Assembly: GCF_000150275.1 (NCBI RefSeq) | Contig: NW_002060943.1 | Coordinates: 2,163,907-2,227,906 of the forward strand | Direction: 5' to 3' | Source of the DNA: Trichoplax adhaerens | Taxonomy: Eukaryota; Placozoa; Uniplacotomia; Trichoplacea; Trichoplacidae | DNA length: 64,000 bases | In this document: positions 15,801-26,450 of the stretch, in pieces | Layout: the number at the start of each line of letters is the position of its first letter | How positions within the stretch are numbered: position 1 is the first letter of the stretch | Position numbers and translations under genes: made by a program | The notes under the pieces: generated by a model | The model's input: the letters and a program-made list of their open reading frames with translations, nothing else | Told to the model about the DNA's origin: nothing | Database searches by the model: none

Positions 15801-16846
15801 ATGAAATATCTAAATAATTCATCCATAGCACTCCGTATCCAATCTATAATCTCATATTCAAGCATTAAAAATAATGGCCATATTGCTAAATGACTTCGCC
15901 ACTTATTCCGGTTAAGAGTTATTGATTTATGGTAGCCCAAATTCAATTATTTAATTGTGATTTATCTGATTAACATTGGCTGTTGATTACCCATCTTGTT
16001 GTACTACTATTTTAGCCTTAAATTCCATAAATTAAATATGTTAAACGGAATTTACCGTATATAATTTTAATTTGTTCCCAATGATCAACGATAATTAATT
16101 TTTAGTCAAAAAGTTTTAATTATTTTCTGTTTGTTAATGTTGTATCATAAAGTCAATATGCAATAGACGTATCCGTTTATTACGATATGTCTAGAGTATT
16201 TAATGATCTATCTAGATTGATCCAATCGTTTTTGATGCATTATAGTTTTCGACATCTGTTCACGCTACTTAACAGGGTTGAGTGTATTATATTTAAGAGC
16301 TGTTTCTAATTTAAGAATATTTTCAATTCATTCAATAATTCTGTGCTTGCATCCAGTTTTTAAATAGAGTTAAGGAAATGATGCATATCCGTTAGAGTTA
16401 AGAAATATACTTGATCATACTACTGTCAGATCTAATTTTACGCGTACGTAGTATTTATTATTGGTAAACATCTGTTCGCATTACGTAAAAACACAGTTTT
16501 TGTAATCAATCAAAAGAAATAAAAATACTTCAAATCGGAGTAAAAGCTATAATACCATTATAATATCTTGCTATCTAAGCTACCAATCTGTAAGAGCGTC
16601 ATATTAACTATAAAAATAAATTTTTTTCATGGATTGATATCGCCTATTCAAATAAGAGCATATTTAAATTGATAGAAATGAAAAATTGGATTGTACTAAT
16701 TAAGATTTGGTAGGGTTTTTTATTATTGAGCTGGAATTTAAGATAAAATAATGCTAATTTATATTGATTAATTAAAAAGTAACTAGCAGAATGTTTATTT
16801 ATCAAGATATGGAAATCTATACATCTGAATAACAACGATAATATTT

Positions 16847-17130
16847 ACGATTATTAGAGTTGTTTATTCCTTACAAGTATAACTTTACGGGAATGCAAAG
16901 GAACATAATGGATATTGTTGACGATAGAAATATTATCGATTATTTGGTGATATTAAATGCCATCGCCAAGAATTATAATCCAGAGGTAACGCATCGTTGA
17001 TCCCATAATTTGTCAATTGACGAATTTTAGCGGTTACTTGATATTGATCATTGTAGTATGAAACAGTATCAAGATCTTATTTTCTGAAAACCTCCATGTG
17101 CGTATTGCGGAATTGTGTAATAATAGCTAA
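16847..17130 (+). pseudogene. Decayed-looking reading frame, family unknown
   Basis: An open stretch without stops (16847-16999) contains MDIVDDRNIIDYLVILNAIA followed by KNYNPE. The same frame continues past a TGA, a TAG and a second TGA with protein-like text (SHNLSIDEF, LLDIDHCSMKQYQDLIF, KPPCAYCGIV). Four stops in about 95 codons is fewer than expected for DNA this AT-rich, but not decisively so. It could be a fossil gene, an exon with a donor at PE|GTAACG, or chance. No family recognised. Confidence 0.2.
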
Positions 17131-18556
17131 TGAGATATAGCCATTCAGTAATTTTTCGCTTTACTCTGGTATCAAAAAATCCGATATTACAACCTCAGAT
17201 TACGAAATATTTGTAATATGTAATAGATTTGAAAAATTTAACTTCAACCGTGCCTGAAGTGAATCTTATATATCATATGCACGTCATTAGATCCTTCGTG
17301 TAATTGTTGCAATCATCACCATATCCAGTCAAATATTACAATGTAAAAGTTAGATCTGGTCTGTCAAATTAAAAGGGACTCGATAGCTTTGGAAGTGACT
17401 AATTTGTTAACTCAACCACCAAATAGTCACTACACTATTCATATCCTCATACATGTATCATTACATACACCAAAAACGTTCACATATAAAAGTGTATTTT
17501 ACAAACAGACCTTTGTATCTTTACTAAAGCTATGTAATTTATATTCTAATAATGAACTCAGTTCCCATAGGAAGGATTACTTATAAAGGAAAAATCATGT
17601 CGAGAATTAAACAGTTCCCATGTAGCTATTTACAATTCTATATTATAACTATTGACCCATACAAAGGAGCACATACGAAAATTACTGTTTATAAATTGCT
17701 ACTCAGCTCTATAACGTTTCCCTTCGCACACTATACTAAACAATTCCTAAATAAATTGACGATATTGTAAATACTACTCGATAAGTTTGATATATAATGT
17801 GTGAATGACATTACGAAAATGCGAAAAGAATGATATTAAAAAGTTCTACAGATTTAATTCAATTACATAAATATATACGAATAGTATATATAGTTTAACA
17901 ATTTAAAACAGACTCTATCAATACATATATATATATATTTGTATTAGGTATACCTACACACACTATATTCCATTCATTTGTAATTACTAAAATTACTAAA
18001 ATAGTAATAATATTCTTAACGTATTTTTGAAATGAAACGAATTAGGAAATGCCAATAAAAGCTTTAAAAGAAGTATAAAAAAATCTATATCTCAATAACT
18101 GAATAGCCTTAAAACTAAAATTTCTATAAAGGAATACCTCAATCAAGTGCTGATTCACAGCTACTGCACATAATATATTAATTATCTGTTCATTTTGATG
18201 GAAAATAATGGGTGAGTTTCGAACCGTGATTGAGTATCATCATAAGCTCTTTAGCATATATATATAGCTCTGGTGCTTAGCTAGATTTTATGCCAATGAA
18301 TGATTGAATTTACATTTAAGCGATAAAAATTAAATTCGCCGACATTATCGGGTCTAAGTGATGTAACGCTGTAAAGTCGACTTAAAAGTAAAATACAACA
18401 AATTTAATTTAAGTATTGTAACAATGTTTTATCAACAAACACACTTTAAACCAGGATCTTCCATACAGCCACTTACGACTATGTCATGTCATGAATACGG
18501 TATGTATATTACAGATTCATACCTCTTAAATAGAAGTTACCCGTATTTTGATGACA
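17131..18556. other. Gene-free stretch 3' of MGAT1
   Basis: It holds the presumed MGAT1 3' UTR and an ATTAAA-type signal on the minus strand near 18400. Two plus-strand open frames at 17.4-17.8 kb have no recognisable features. Confidence 0.5.
17925..17938. repeat. Short AT dinucleotide microsatellite
   Basis: Seven AT repeats in the gene-free stretch 3' of MGAT1. Confidence 0.8.
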
Positions 18557-21500
18557 TTACCGGGCTGATGATGGTACCAAATGCACCCATTTATTTTTAT
18601 ACGTAAAAGAAACTATTCCTTTATAAGCTGTCCTCGGTATACCAGCCTAGCGAAATAGCATTAAAATACATTGGAAAGAATTACTTGAGGACACTGAGTA
18701 ATTAGTACAAGATCGCATATATTGATATCCAGTGAAAGGTCAGAATAGATTTTACAATGTAACGGCCAAACAATGACATTCTTATATGATACCGTCTTTC
18801 ACTGTAGTAATAACGTTAGGAAAATTTGTCATAACGATACGATATAAATTATACTGTATATATCATAATTAATTTTGTGCCTCAGTGTACATATAATTTA
18901 TGGCTATATAAACGAGTTTTGTTTAACTTAACCCTTGATAGTTCTATGGATGTTTAAACTACTTATACGAAGTACAGTACTTGGTCATGAAATATTGTTA
19001 GCTGTAAATGTAATTATTATACTCCTTACGCATATAACCGATACAACTCCCTAATTCATGGTAGGAAATCTTACTTTAAAGTCCGTCATTAGTCCCAACC
19101 GTCGGGCTATTCTCACGAAACTACCCTCAGTTTTGTATTTTATACGAACGATGTCATCTTTTGGTCCAGTCTCAGCTAGCAGTTGTGAGAATGTTATTAC
19201 AGGAGAACTATTGACAGTTTCCAGAAATTCACTATTATAATTTTCCTAGACAACGATAAAGTTTATTAATTAAAATTGATAATATAAATATCAATGATTT
19301 CCGAAGAATTTCTAACCTTCTCAAGGTATGACAGATCTTTAGACATGAAGTCGACCTTGCCGGTGTTGATATTTATATGTTTCAGATATTTATCAAAAAA
19401 CTGCCCCCTAATCATGATTAACCAATAGATTAGAATTTGCTACATTACGCGTAAGTTTACTTTTATGCTATGTACGACAGTTTTAGTAACATCGAAAGCA
19501 CAGCTATCTTGGCGATTATATATTTGCTTATATACATGAATAGAATAGTTTAAAATTACTAACTGGCTAACTCCGATTCTCCCAAATGTTCGTGTTCTCG
19601 ATATTTCCGGTCGAATACAAACTCTAACAATGAAGATTTAGAAAAAAGCATTAGTAAGCATTATGATGAATATTTGGCAGTAACCTGTTATTACAAGGTT
19701 GTACTAAATCATATTAATAAAATAAATATAATTTATAGTCGCTAAAATTTGAATGGTATATTACCGGTTCTGGCGTCGTGCTGGCTCCCTCATCCAATCG
19801 TCCCAGTACCTAAAAAAGAGATATAGAAACATCGATATGTCAAGAACATTTACTACTTTTAAAAATACAAAAGTAGCCTTTGATAACCATACAATTGAGC
19901 AATCTATTATGAATCATATTATTTCACTTATGTATACGTATTTATGCGTACGCTGGCGGCCATTTTGGGCCTATTTCTTGCCATAGATTTTTAGTTAGCA
20001 TCCATCCTAGACCAGGGAAAAAGTCGCTGCGGTACAAGCGCTCTAGGATAAGATAACAGATTTCCGTTACACCGGGGTAGTAAAGTACAGTAACAGGCAA
20101 CAACCACATCATACTGTAAACATTAATTACAATGTGCAATTAATAACGGAATAATTCCCACCCGTACCTGGACTCATCGTCAGTTCCTTTCGGCCGTTAT
20201 CATTCCAGGCAGACACGCACCATATCGATTTATCTTTTTCCATAAGGTGTCTTGTAGCTTGAAAATATGAGAAAAAGTCGGCTGCTACATCCAGATCATC
20301 TGTTATGTTAAATTTAATAAATTTTAGCGTATATTTGAAATAAAGGTAAAAGATATCGAAACGTTCAAATTAAAATTACTGCAAAAGTCTCCATGTCTAT
20401 TTTTGTGCAAATGCGTAATGTAGGTATACAGATATATACCTTCGACAATTATTACAGTTTCATAATTAAGAACATTAAATACTTGATCCAACGCCCATTT
20501 GTAGTGCCTAGCTATCTTATGATAACCAGATAGTCCTCCTGCTGGGGAAGGATTAAACTAGAATATGCAAGTAAATGCATCAATTTATTTTGATAGATGT
20601 AGAATTATGAAAGTGATCATAATGTCTTCTACAGATTTCTAGCTATTAATATTAGCATGAATAATTGATGAAAACCTGTAGATATTTTATACGGTCCCCG
20701 TAACCGTTTAGAACCTCCGCAGTTTTTTGATCGCCACAATCCTATAAGAGAAGATGTATAAAGTTGTTTATTGCGTTTATGAAACAATATAGTCTTTGAT
20801 TCTTTGACTTTTCAATATATATAATTGTGTAACTTATAAAGGATATTTAAATAACACTATTAAGGATAGTATCTTTGCATGTGACTTCGCGAACCTGGCT
20901 GACGATTATGGGATAATAAGTTGTAGAAGGTCGATTCCTAATATGATATGGCAAAGTCATTAATTAGAATTCGGGATAAAAGGGTCACTTCATCTAGATA
21001 AGCTATGCTAGGTAGGTACCAATGATTAATTTTTGTCGTTGTAATTACTACCAGATAATTATACACAGTATAAGTCCGTCTTACAATAGGACGTGAGGAT
21101 GATGTTGTAAAATTAGTCTAGCTTGGCAACTATTTAGAGATGTTACAAAATAGACTAATCTAATCGTCCTACACTAAGCAATATCTATATTCTGTATCAA
21201 TTAAGGACAACATCATTAATTAAAGCATATCATCCAAACATGGCTAACATAGATATGGTTTACAAAGCTTACGAAACTGTTATATTCTTCATAGATCAAC
21301 TGTAGATAAACGTCGTTATGTAATTTTATGCTGAATACTGATTAATACCATAAAATGGTAGAAAATCATCTGATAACACTATCAGGAATATCCCAATCAT
21401 TAATGTATATGTGCAGATATAATTTCGATGATCAATAATTAAAAAAATTCAATCTCGAGTATACATTTTCAAGCAGAAGGGTACAAAATTAGTGGTGCTT

Positions 21501-22298
21501 TCTATAATGATATTATTGACATGAATATCTGTCACTCGTTATTAGACTAACAACGAGATAGTGATTTAAGTAGAACGAGGTCGTTCTTACCTGAAGAGTA
21601 AATCAACACATCGTTTAACAGATGGGCGATTACATGCGATGACGAGTACAGCAATAGTATAGTTCTTAATAGTTTGTTTTTTTTCTTTGGGAAAGTGATC
21701 CACTGGTGCTATAAATGATAAAATTAGGTCATTTATGTTCTATTGACTGTAAAACCACTCAATTCAATATATCTACTAAATTAAGTCATATTGCTAATAA
21801 TCATATACTGGAATACTGCATCTATGATATACACTTCTATGCAGTATTTATGCGTGTTCAATAAGTCTTACTTGGTTGAGGTGATTCTTTAACTGAGCCT
21901 TTTGGTGATAATTTTGGATGGTTGACTTGATCCGTTAGTGAACCTGTGTCTTGATACTGATTGACCTACATAAGATAAGAAGAATATGGCACTACAACTC
22001 TCGATAGCAATGATTACATACTTTTATTTCCCATCACTACTATTGCCCGCTCATCCGCTGGTGACAATATCAGCACTAATCCATTCTACTAAGTTTTATA
22101 AAGCTCATGCATAATATTATAGTATCTTAAGTAACATTCTACTTGTATAATCCTTGAAACAATTATCAATGCTATTAGTTGCCTTATTATCATTGAACTT
22201 ACATTAGTGTTAGGATTATCTAGCATACTCCGCAAAAGGTACAAGTTACCAACAACAAAGACAGTGACGGCCACTGCCAATAATAGCCTGCTCTTCAT
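18557..22298 (-). CDS. MGAT1: N-acetylglucosaminyltransferase I (GnT-I), 13 exons
   Basis: Transfers GlcNAc from UDP-GlcNAc to Man5GlcNAc2, the first step of hybrid and complex N-glycan synthesis, in the medial Golgi lumen (GT13 family). Exons (5'->3'): 22298-22203, 21965-21872, 21708-21591, 20937-20895, 20741-20676, 20557-20440, 20299-20168, 20042-19952, 19809-19765, 19623-19564, 19407-19317, 19245-19075, 18646-18557. All junctions are GT-AG and in phase, giving 404 residues (human about 445). Seen: a type II layout with a 4-residue tail and a membrane anchor at about 5-22; a Pro/Ser/Lys stem to about 78; [13 protein letters not shown] (82-94); PIIVSQDCG (112-120); [13 protein letters not shown] (150-162); the metal-site EDD (178-180); [10 protein letters not shown] (205-214); [11 protein letters not shown] (226-236); WDDWMR (255-260); CIRPEISRT (270-278); GQFFD (289-293). 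These match GnT-I far better than the relative POMGNT1. The C-terminus stops at SSAR, lacking the usual Trp/Tyr-rich tail. A 33-bp in-frame cassette (21117-21085) was left out because it breaks the alignment. Confidence 0.93.
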
Positions 22299-22848
22299 AT
22301 TCTAAGATAGCAGAAAGAGATCGATAATACATCAAAGAAAGTGCAAACTTATCAATCTCGTTACGATTGTATAGTAGAATAGTAATTATGATGTCCACAT
22401 ACATAGGTATTAACCTGCCCTTGCTATTATTCTATGATAGGAAAGTATAAACCTATCAATCTCGTTCTAATTCTATAGTAGAAGAGTAAATGATGATATC
22501 TATAAAGATCAATCTGCTCTTGCTATTCTATGACGGATAAGTGTAAACCTATCAATCTCGTTATAATTGTATAATAGAACAGCAAACTACAGTGTGATTT
22601 TTGTTTATATCAATGTACTTTTCCTATTCTAGGATGAGAGAAAAAGATTGACAAATGAATGTAAGAAAGTGTAAACACTACACCTATTACATATCTCGTT
22701 ACGCAAATAGCAAATCATGATATTTGTTCACGTTAACCTGCTCTTCCTATCCTATGATGGGAGAAAGAGATTGACCATGTATCAAAGAAAGTGTAGAAGT
22801 ATCCTTATAATTGTATAGTAACAAATCATGATACTTGTTCACAACAAC
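22287..22848 (-). repeat. Degenerate minisatellite over the MGAT1 start and 5' flank
   Basis: Five diverged tandem units begin near 22287, 22414, 22513, 22614 and 22737, spaced 99-127 bp. Shared blocks on the plus strand are a CCTGCTCTTCCTAT-like stretch, GGAGAAAGAGATTGA or similar, AAAGTGTAAACCTATC, and AATCTCGTTATAATTGTATAG. The gene-proximal unit contains the MGAT1 start codon. Its first codons read ATGAAGAGCAGG on the minus strand, where the most distal unit has AGGAAGAGCAGG. The array therefore forms the 5' UTR or promoter and reaches a few codons into the gene. Confidence 0.8.
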
Positions 22849-22989
22849 TGAATTAGTTCCATTATCTCCATTAATAGGACTGTGTACTGTGGGTGTTGCA
22901 GTCAATCCAAGACTATCACATTGACACTTTTAGACTTTCTAATAGATTACACCATTCATCCTATTTCTATATTTAGTACCCAAGCTCAC

Positions 22990-23101
22990 CTCTTCTTTGC
23001 CAATCGCTATCCAACAGATAAAATCAATACGCCATTTCTTGTCCTGGTAGCAATCAGTGGAAATCAATGGCCATGTTCTGGCAGTTTGGGTCTGCTGCAG
23101 T
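22990..23101 (-). other. Possible unassigned exon upstream of MGAT1
   Basis: A 112-base stretch opens straight after an in-frame TAG that would serve as the acceptor (GATGCGCTAG|A) and ends at a good donor (GAG|GTGAGC). It encodes 37 residues including RTWPLISTDC and KKWRIDFICW. It is more GC-rich than its surroundings. I do not recognise the peptide and cannot link it to the MGAT1 reading frame, which has its own start codon downstream. It could be a 5' exon, an exon of another gene, or chance. Confidence 0.2.
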
Positions 23102-23180
23102 CTAGCGCATCGACAAGCTGACGTGATGTCCTGTACAGTGTACAGTACTTTTCACTCCCTTTGGCAAGAAAGTCTTGAAC

Positions 23181-24643
23181 TGTAGAACGGGCAGTACAGT
23201 ACATTCAATCATGAACCCATTCATCACCTAGTACGCTATACTGTACTATACACTAGTATACAGTACATTGTACAAAAGCATACAGTATTGTGGCGTTCTC
23301 TACCATGCCTACCCCTAGCATAAATAATGTCACGGATCCCTGCCTACAGTACACCGAGTAAAGTACAGTACTGTACTATACAATATAAACTATCTCAGAC
23401 TAGGATCGACTACAGTATTAAGTACTCTGTTACAGTACCTGCTCCCTAGGAAAAGGGTGACATCATTTTTTCTACAAACTACAGTACAGTATACAGACAG
23501 CACTGTGCAGCGTACTGTACTGTACTGTATGCTGACGTGGTCAAGCCCCCTAGACGGACAAGCCATCAAGAAGTGAAAAGTAATAATGAATCCGAGCTTA
23601 TTTGAGATCGAGGCAACTAATTCTATTCGTAACTAATTCATTATATATAAAATAGTGTAGAACGGGCTGTACAGTACTGTACAGTACATTCAATCATGAA
23701 TCCATTCATCACCTAGCACGCTATACTGTACTGTATACTAGTATACTGAACATTGGACAGAAGCATATTGTGGCGTTCTCTACCATGCCTACCCCTGGCA
23801 CAAATAATGTCACGGATCCCTGCCTACAGTACACTGAGTATAGTACAGTACTGTACAATATACAGTAAACTATCTCAGACTAGGATCGACTACAGTACTT
23901 AGTACTCTGTTACAGTACCTGCTCCCTAGGAAAAGGGTGACATCATTTTTTTTTCTACAAACTACAGTATACAGACAGCACTGTGCAGCGTACTATACTG
24001 TACTGTACTGTATGCTGACGTGGTCAAGCCCCTAGACGGACAAGCCATCAAGAAGTGAAAAGTAATAATGAATCCCGAGCTTATTTGAGATCGAGGCAAC
24101 TAATTCTATTTGTAACTAATTCATTATATATAAAATAGTGTAGAACGGGCAGTACAGTACTGTACAGTACATTCAATCATGAATCCATTCATCACCTAGC
24201 ACGCTACAGTATACTGTACTGTACTGTATACCGTACAGTACTAGTACTGTATACAGTACAGTACAGTACATTGTACAAAGCATATTGTGGCGTTCTCTAC
24301 CATGCCCACCCCTAGCATAAATAATGTCACGGATCCCTGCCTACAGTACACTGAGTATAGTACAGTACTGTACAATATACAGTACAGTAAACTATCTCAG
24401 ACTAGGATCGATTACAGTACTTAGTACTCTGTTACAGTACCTGCTCCCTAGGAAAAGGGTGACATCATTTTTGTTTTCTACAAACTACAGTATACAGCAC
24501 TGTGCAGCGTACTGTACTGTATGCTGACGTGGTCAAGCCCCTAGACGGACAAGCCATCAAGAAGTGAAAAGTAATAATGAATCCGAGCTTGTTTGAGATC
24601 GAGGCAACTAATTCTATTTGTAACTAATTCATTATATATATAT
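23181..24643. repeat. Three tandem copies of a ~480-bp unit with TACTG/CAGTA palindromes
   Basis: Copies start at 23181, 23656 and 24139, each at TGTAGAACGGGC. They share long near-identical blocks: TTCAATCATGAA, TTGTGGCGTTCTCTACCATG, ATAATGTCACGGATCCCTGC, ATCTCAGACTAGGATCGA, CTCCCTAGGAAAAGGGTGAC, CTGACGTGGTCAAGCC and CTAGACGGACAAGCCATCAA. Copy 3 ends at an AT run near 24643. Differences concentrate in runs of the pentamers TACTG and CAGTA, which gain and lose units between copies. The high identity points to recent amplification. Short open frames inside it look like by-products of the repeat. Confidence 0.95.
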
Positions 24644-24645
24644 TA

Positions 24646-26450
24646 TGAATAGAATTTACTGGAAGCAAGAAATTTTCTCAATTTGAAGTACAGCAACATA
24701 TAGAATAACAATTTTAAATAAGTTCATTGGTAATAAATCGAGAGAGAACGAATACTCTAGGTCTATCGAGCTAATGTAGCTAAAACAAGATTATGCCTGA
24801 TCTTGCTATGATTGCCACTCGCCACTACAGTAGCGATGGAGGCAGCCGGTTTGACCAGCAGTCCCCGATAAATAGTGTTACTTTACTACGTAGATAGTCG
24901 CCAATCTCTCGATGATAGTATCTACGGATGTTATCAATAGGATTAGGCTACTGCCACAGTCAGAAATTTGAAAAGTCTACCAGTATGCTAGGAGTCTATG
25001 GCACTCAATCTGGTACTGGTAATTACTCCACAATGTACATATACTGTGGATCCATCGGGATACAGGACGAGTATTAGTTTGGCCATGAATAAATCCGAGT
25101 TCATTTTTCTTTCTTTATTCCTACATAGTGTGTGTGTATGTACAGCAGTGTTGATATCCATTATTTTATCTAGAAATACAGTAATCTACAAGAACTATAC
25201 GCTAATATACTCATCGAAGTTGAAACGATCTCATCTACTGCACGGTATAGCCAGTTAAACGGCATACAAAGTAGGAATGTAATTGAAATGACGTGATAAA
25301 ATACTAAGCGTATATGCAAGACCATGGATTATACTGGTCATTTAGTAATCCATGGCTTGCGTAGCCAGTACCAGCATGCGATAAATGTTTCTACAGCCTA
25401 AAACAAAGTAAATTCAGTTTTCTTTCTATTTACTGTAGTAATATCGTTTTTTATTCAGTATTGGGCAATAAATAATCAATACCATATCGCACAATCTTTT
25501 GCAAGACCCATGATTGCAAATTTGCAATCAGACTTTACGCTCATAAATGTACGCAATGTTTGCATATACACTCCAGCTGTACAGTGCTAAAAGGCGATAT
25601 AGAATGTCGAAATAGCCAGTTTTGTACTTTCCAAGGTAAAATATCAGCCTTTTACGTCTATTCCAAGAAATGCATCAGAAGTCCATCCCTTGAGCAAGTT
25701 AATGTTATACCATTACAACTATCAAAAAATTATTTCGACATCAACACACAGTTTCAAAGTTATCAAAATTAGCCGTCCACCATGAGATACAAAGCTTTCC
25801 AATTGTTTCAACATAGAGATTTAAGAAAAATATTTACATCTGTAGTGACAATATATGATTTTCCGTTACAGCGTAAGGCTACGTGGTCAGTACATATCTT
25901 AGATTGCAAGTATCCTTCAACTGACACTGCACGGTATTCAAAGTAAATTTACGAATTTGAATCCTGCATTTCGACGAATAGTTATTACTAGTTTATGTAT
26001 TACTAGATACGAATTTAGAAAATCCCTAGTAAGTTTCTTATTTTTTAGCAAACTACCAGACCGCATTGAGTAAAATATAAATAGTGTTCACAGGCTCCTT
26101 CCATTTACAATTAAATTTGTTACTACTGTCTACTTTACCAACTAATGTAAGTAACACATCCTAATAATGCTATACTCCTACTTTCGTGGCATTATTATAG
26201 TATTTAGATAGAGTTTTACAATTCCTTTACATTTAAAGATATTAATAATGCCTCATAAATTTTAAAGGAGGAAAGTGGCACTCCTGCTAAAGCTCATAGA
26301 AATATAGAGATTACATTCATTTAATGTTTCATGAGTGTGTTCTGCTGCGTTACGGTATCACACAAAAAATCAATGAGTTAAAATCCTCAGTTGTACTGTA
26401 CGTAGGGAGTTTTATAAGCGGAATTGAACTCCCTTTAGCCAGAAGAACCT
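24646..26450. other. Intergenic stretch with two weak open frames
   Basis: Between the 480-bp repeat and TMBIM4. A plus-strand frame at 24998-25258 starts with ATG (MALNLVLVITPQC) and has one hydrophobic segment (FLSLFLHSVCVCTAVLISII). A second at about 25480-25772 is Cys-rich (CKTHDCKFAIRL, HKCTQCLHIHSSC) but has no ATG. Neither is recognised. A short near-palindromic ATCCATGG/CCATGGAT pair lies at 25321-25355. Confidence 0.3.

Larger units (their letters stand above)
1..16846. other. AT-rich stretch with no recognisable gene
   Basis: Only short open frames rich in Ile, Asn, Lys, Tyr and Phe, as expected by chance in such AT-rich DNA. I looked for splice-site-bounded conserved peptides in a few places and found none. 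Because exons of 30-130 bases are normal here, a multi-exon gene of an unfamiliar family could be hidden. Confidence 0.6.

Noticed and set aside
21085-21117. A 33-bp in-frame MGAT1 exon between exons 3 and 4
   Set aside because: Splice sites and phase fit, but including it inserts 11 residues into a region that aligns well with GnT-I without it. Could be a rare cassette.
24324-24527. A 67-aa open frame in the third 480-bp copy
   Set aside because: It is composed of pentamer repeat sequence and is not preserved as a frame in the other copies.
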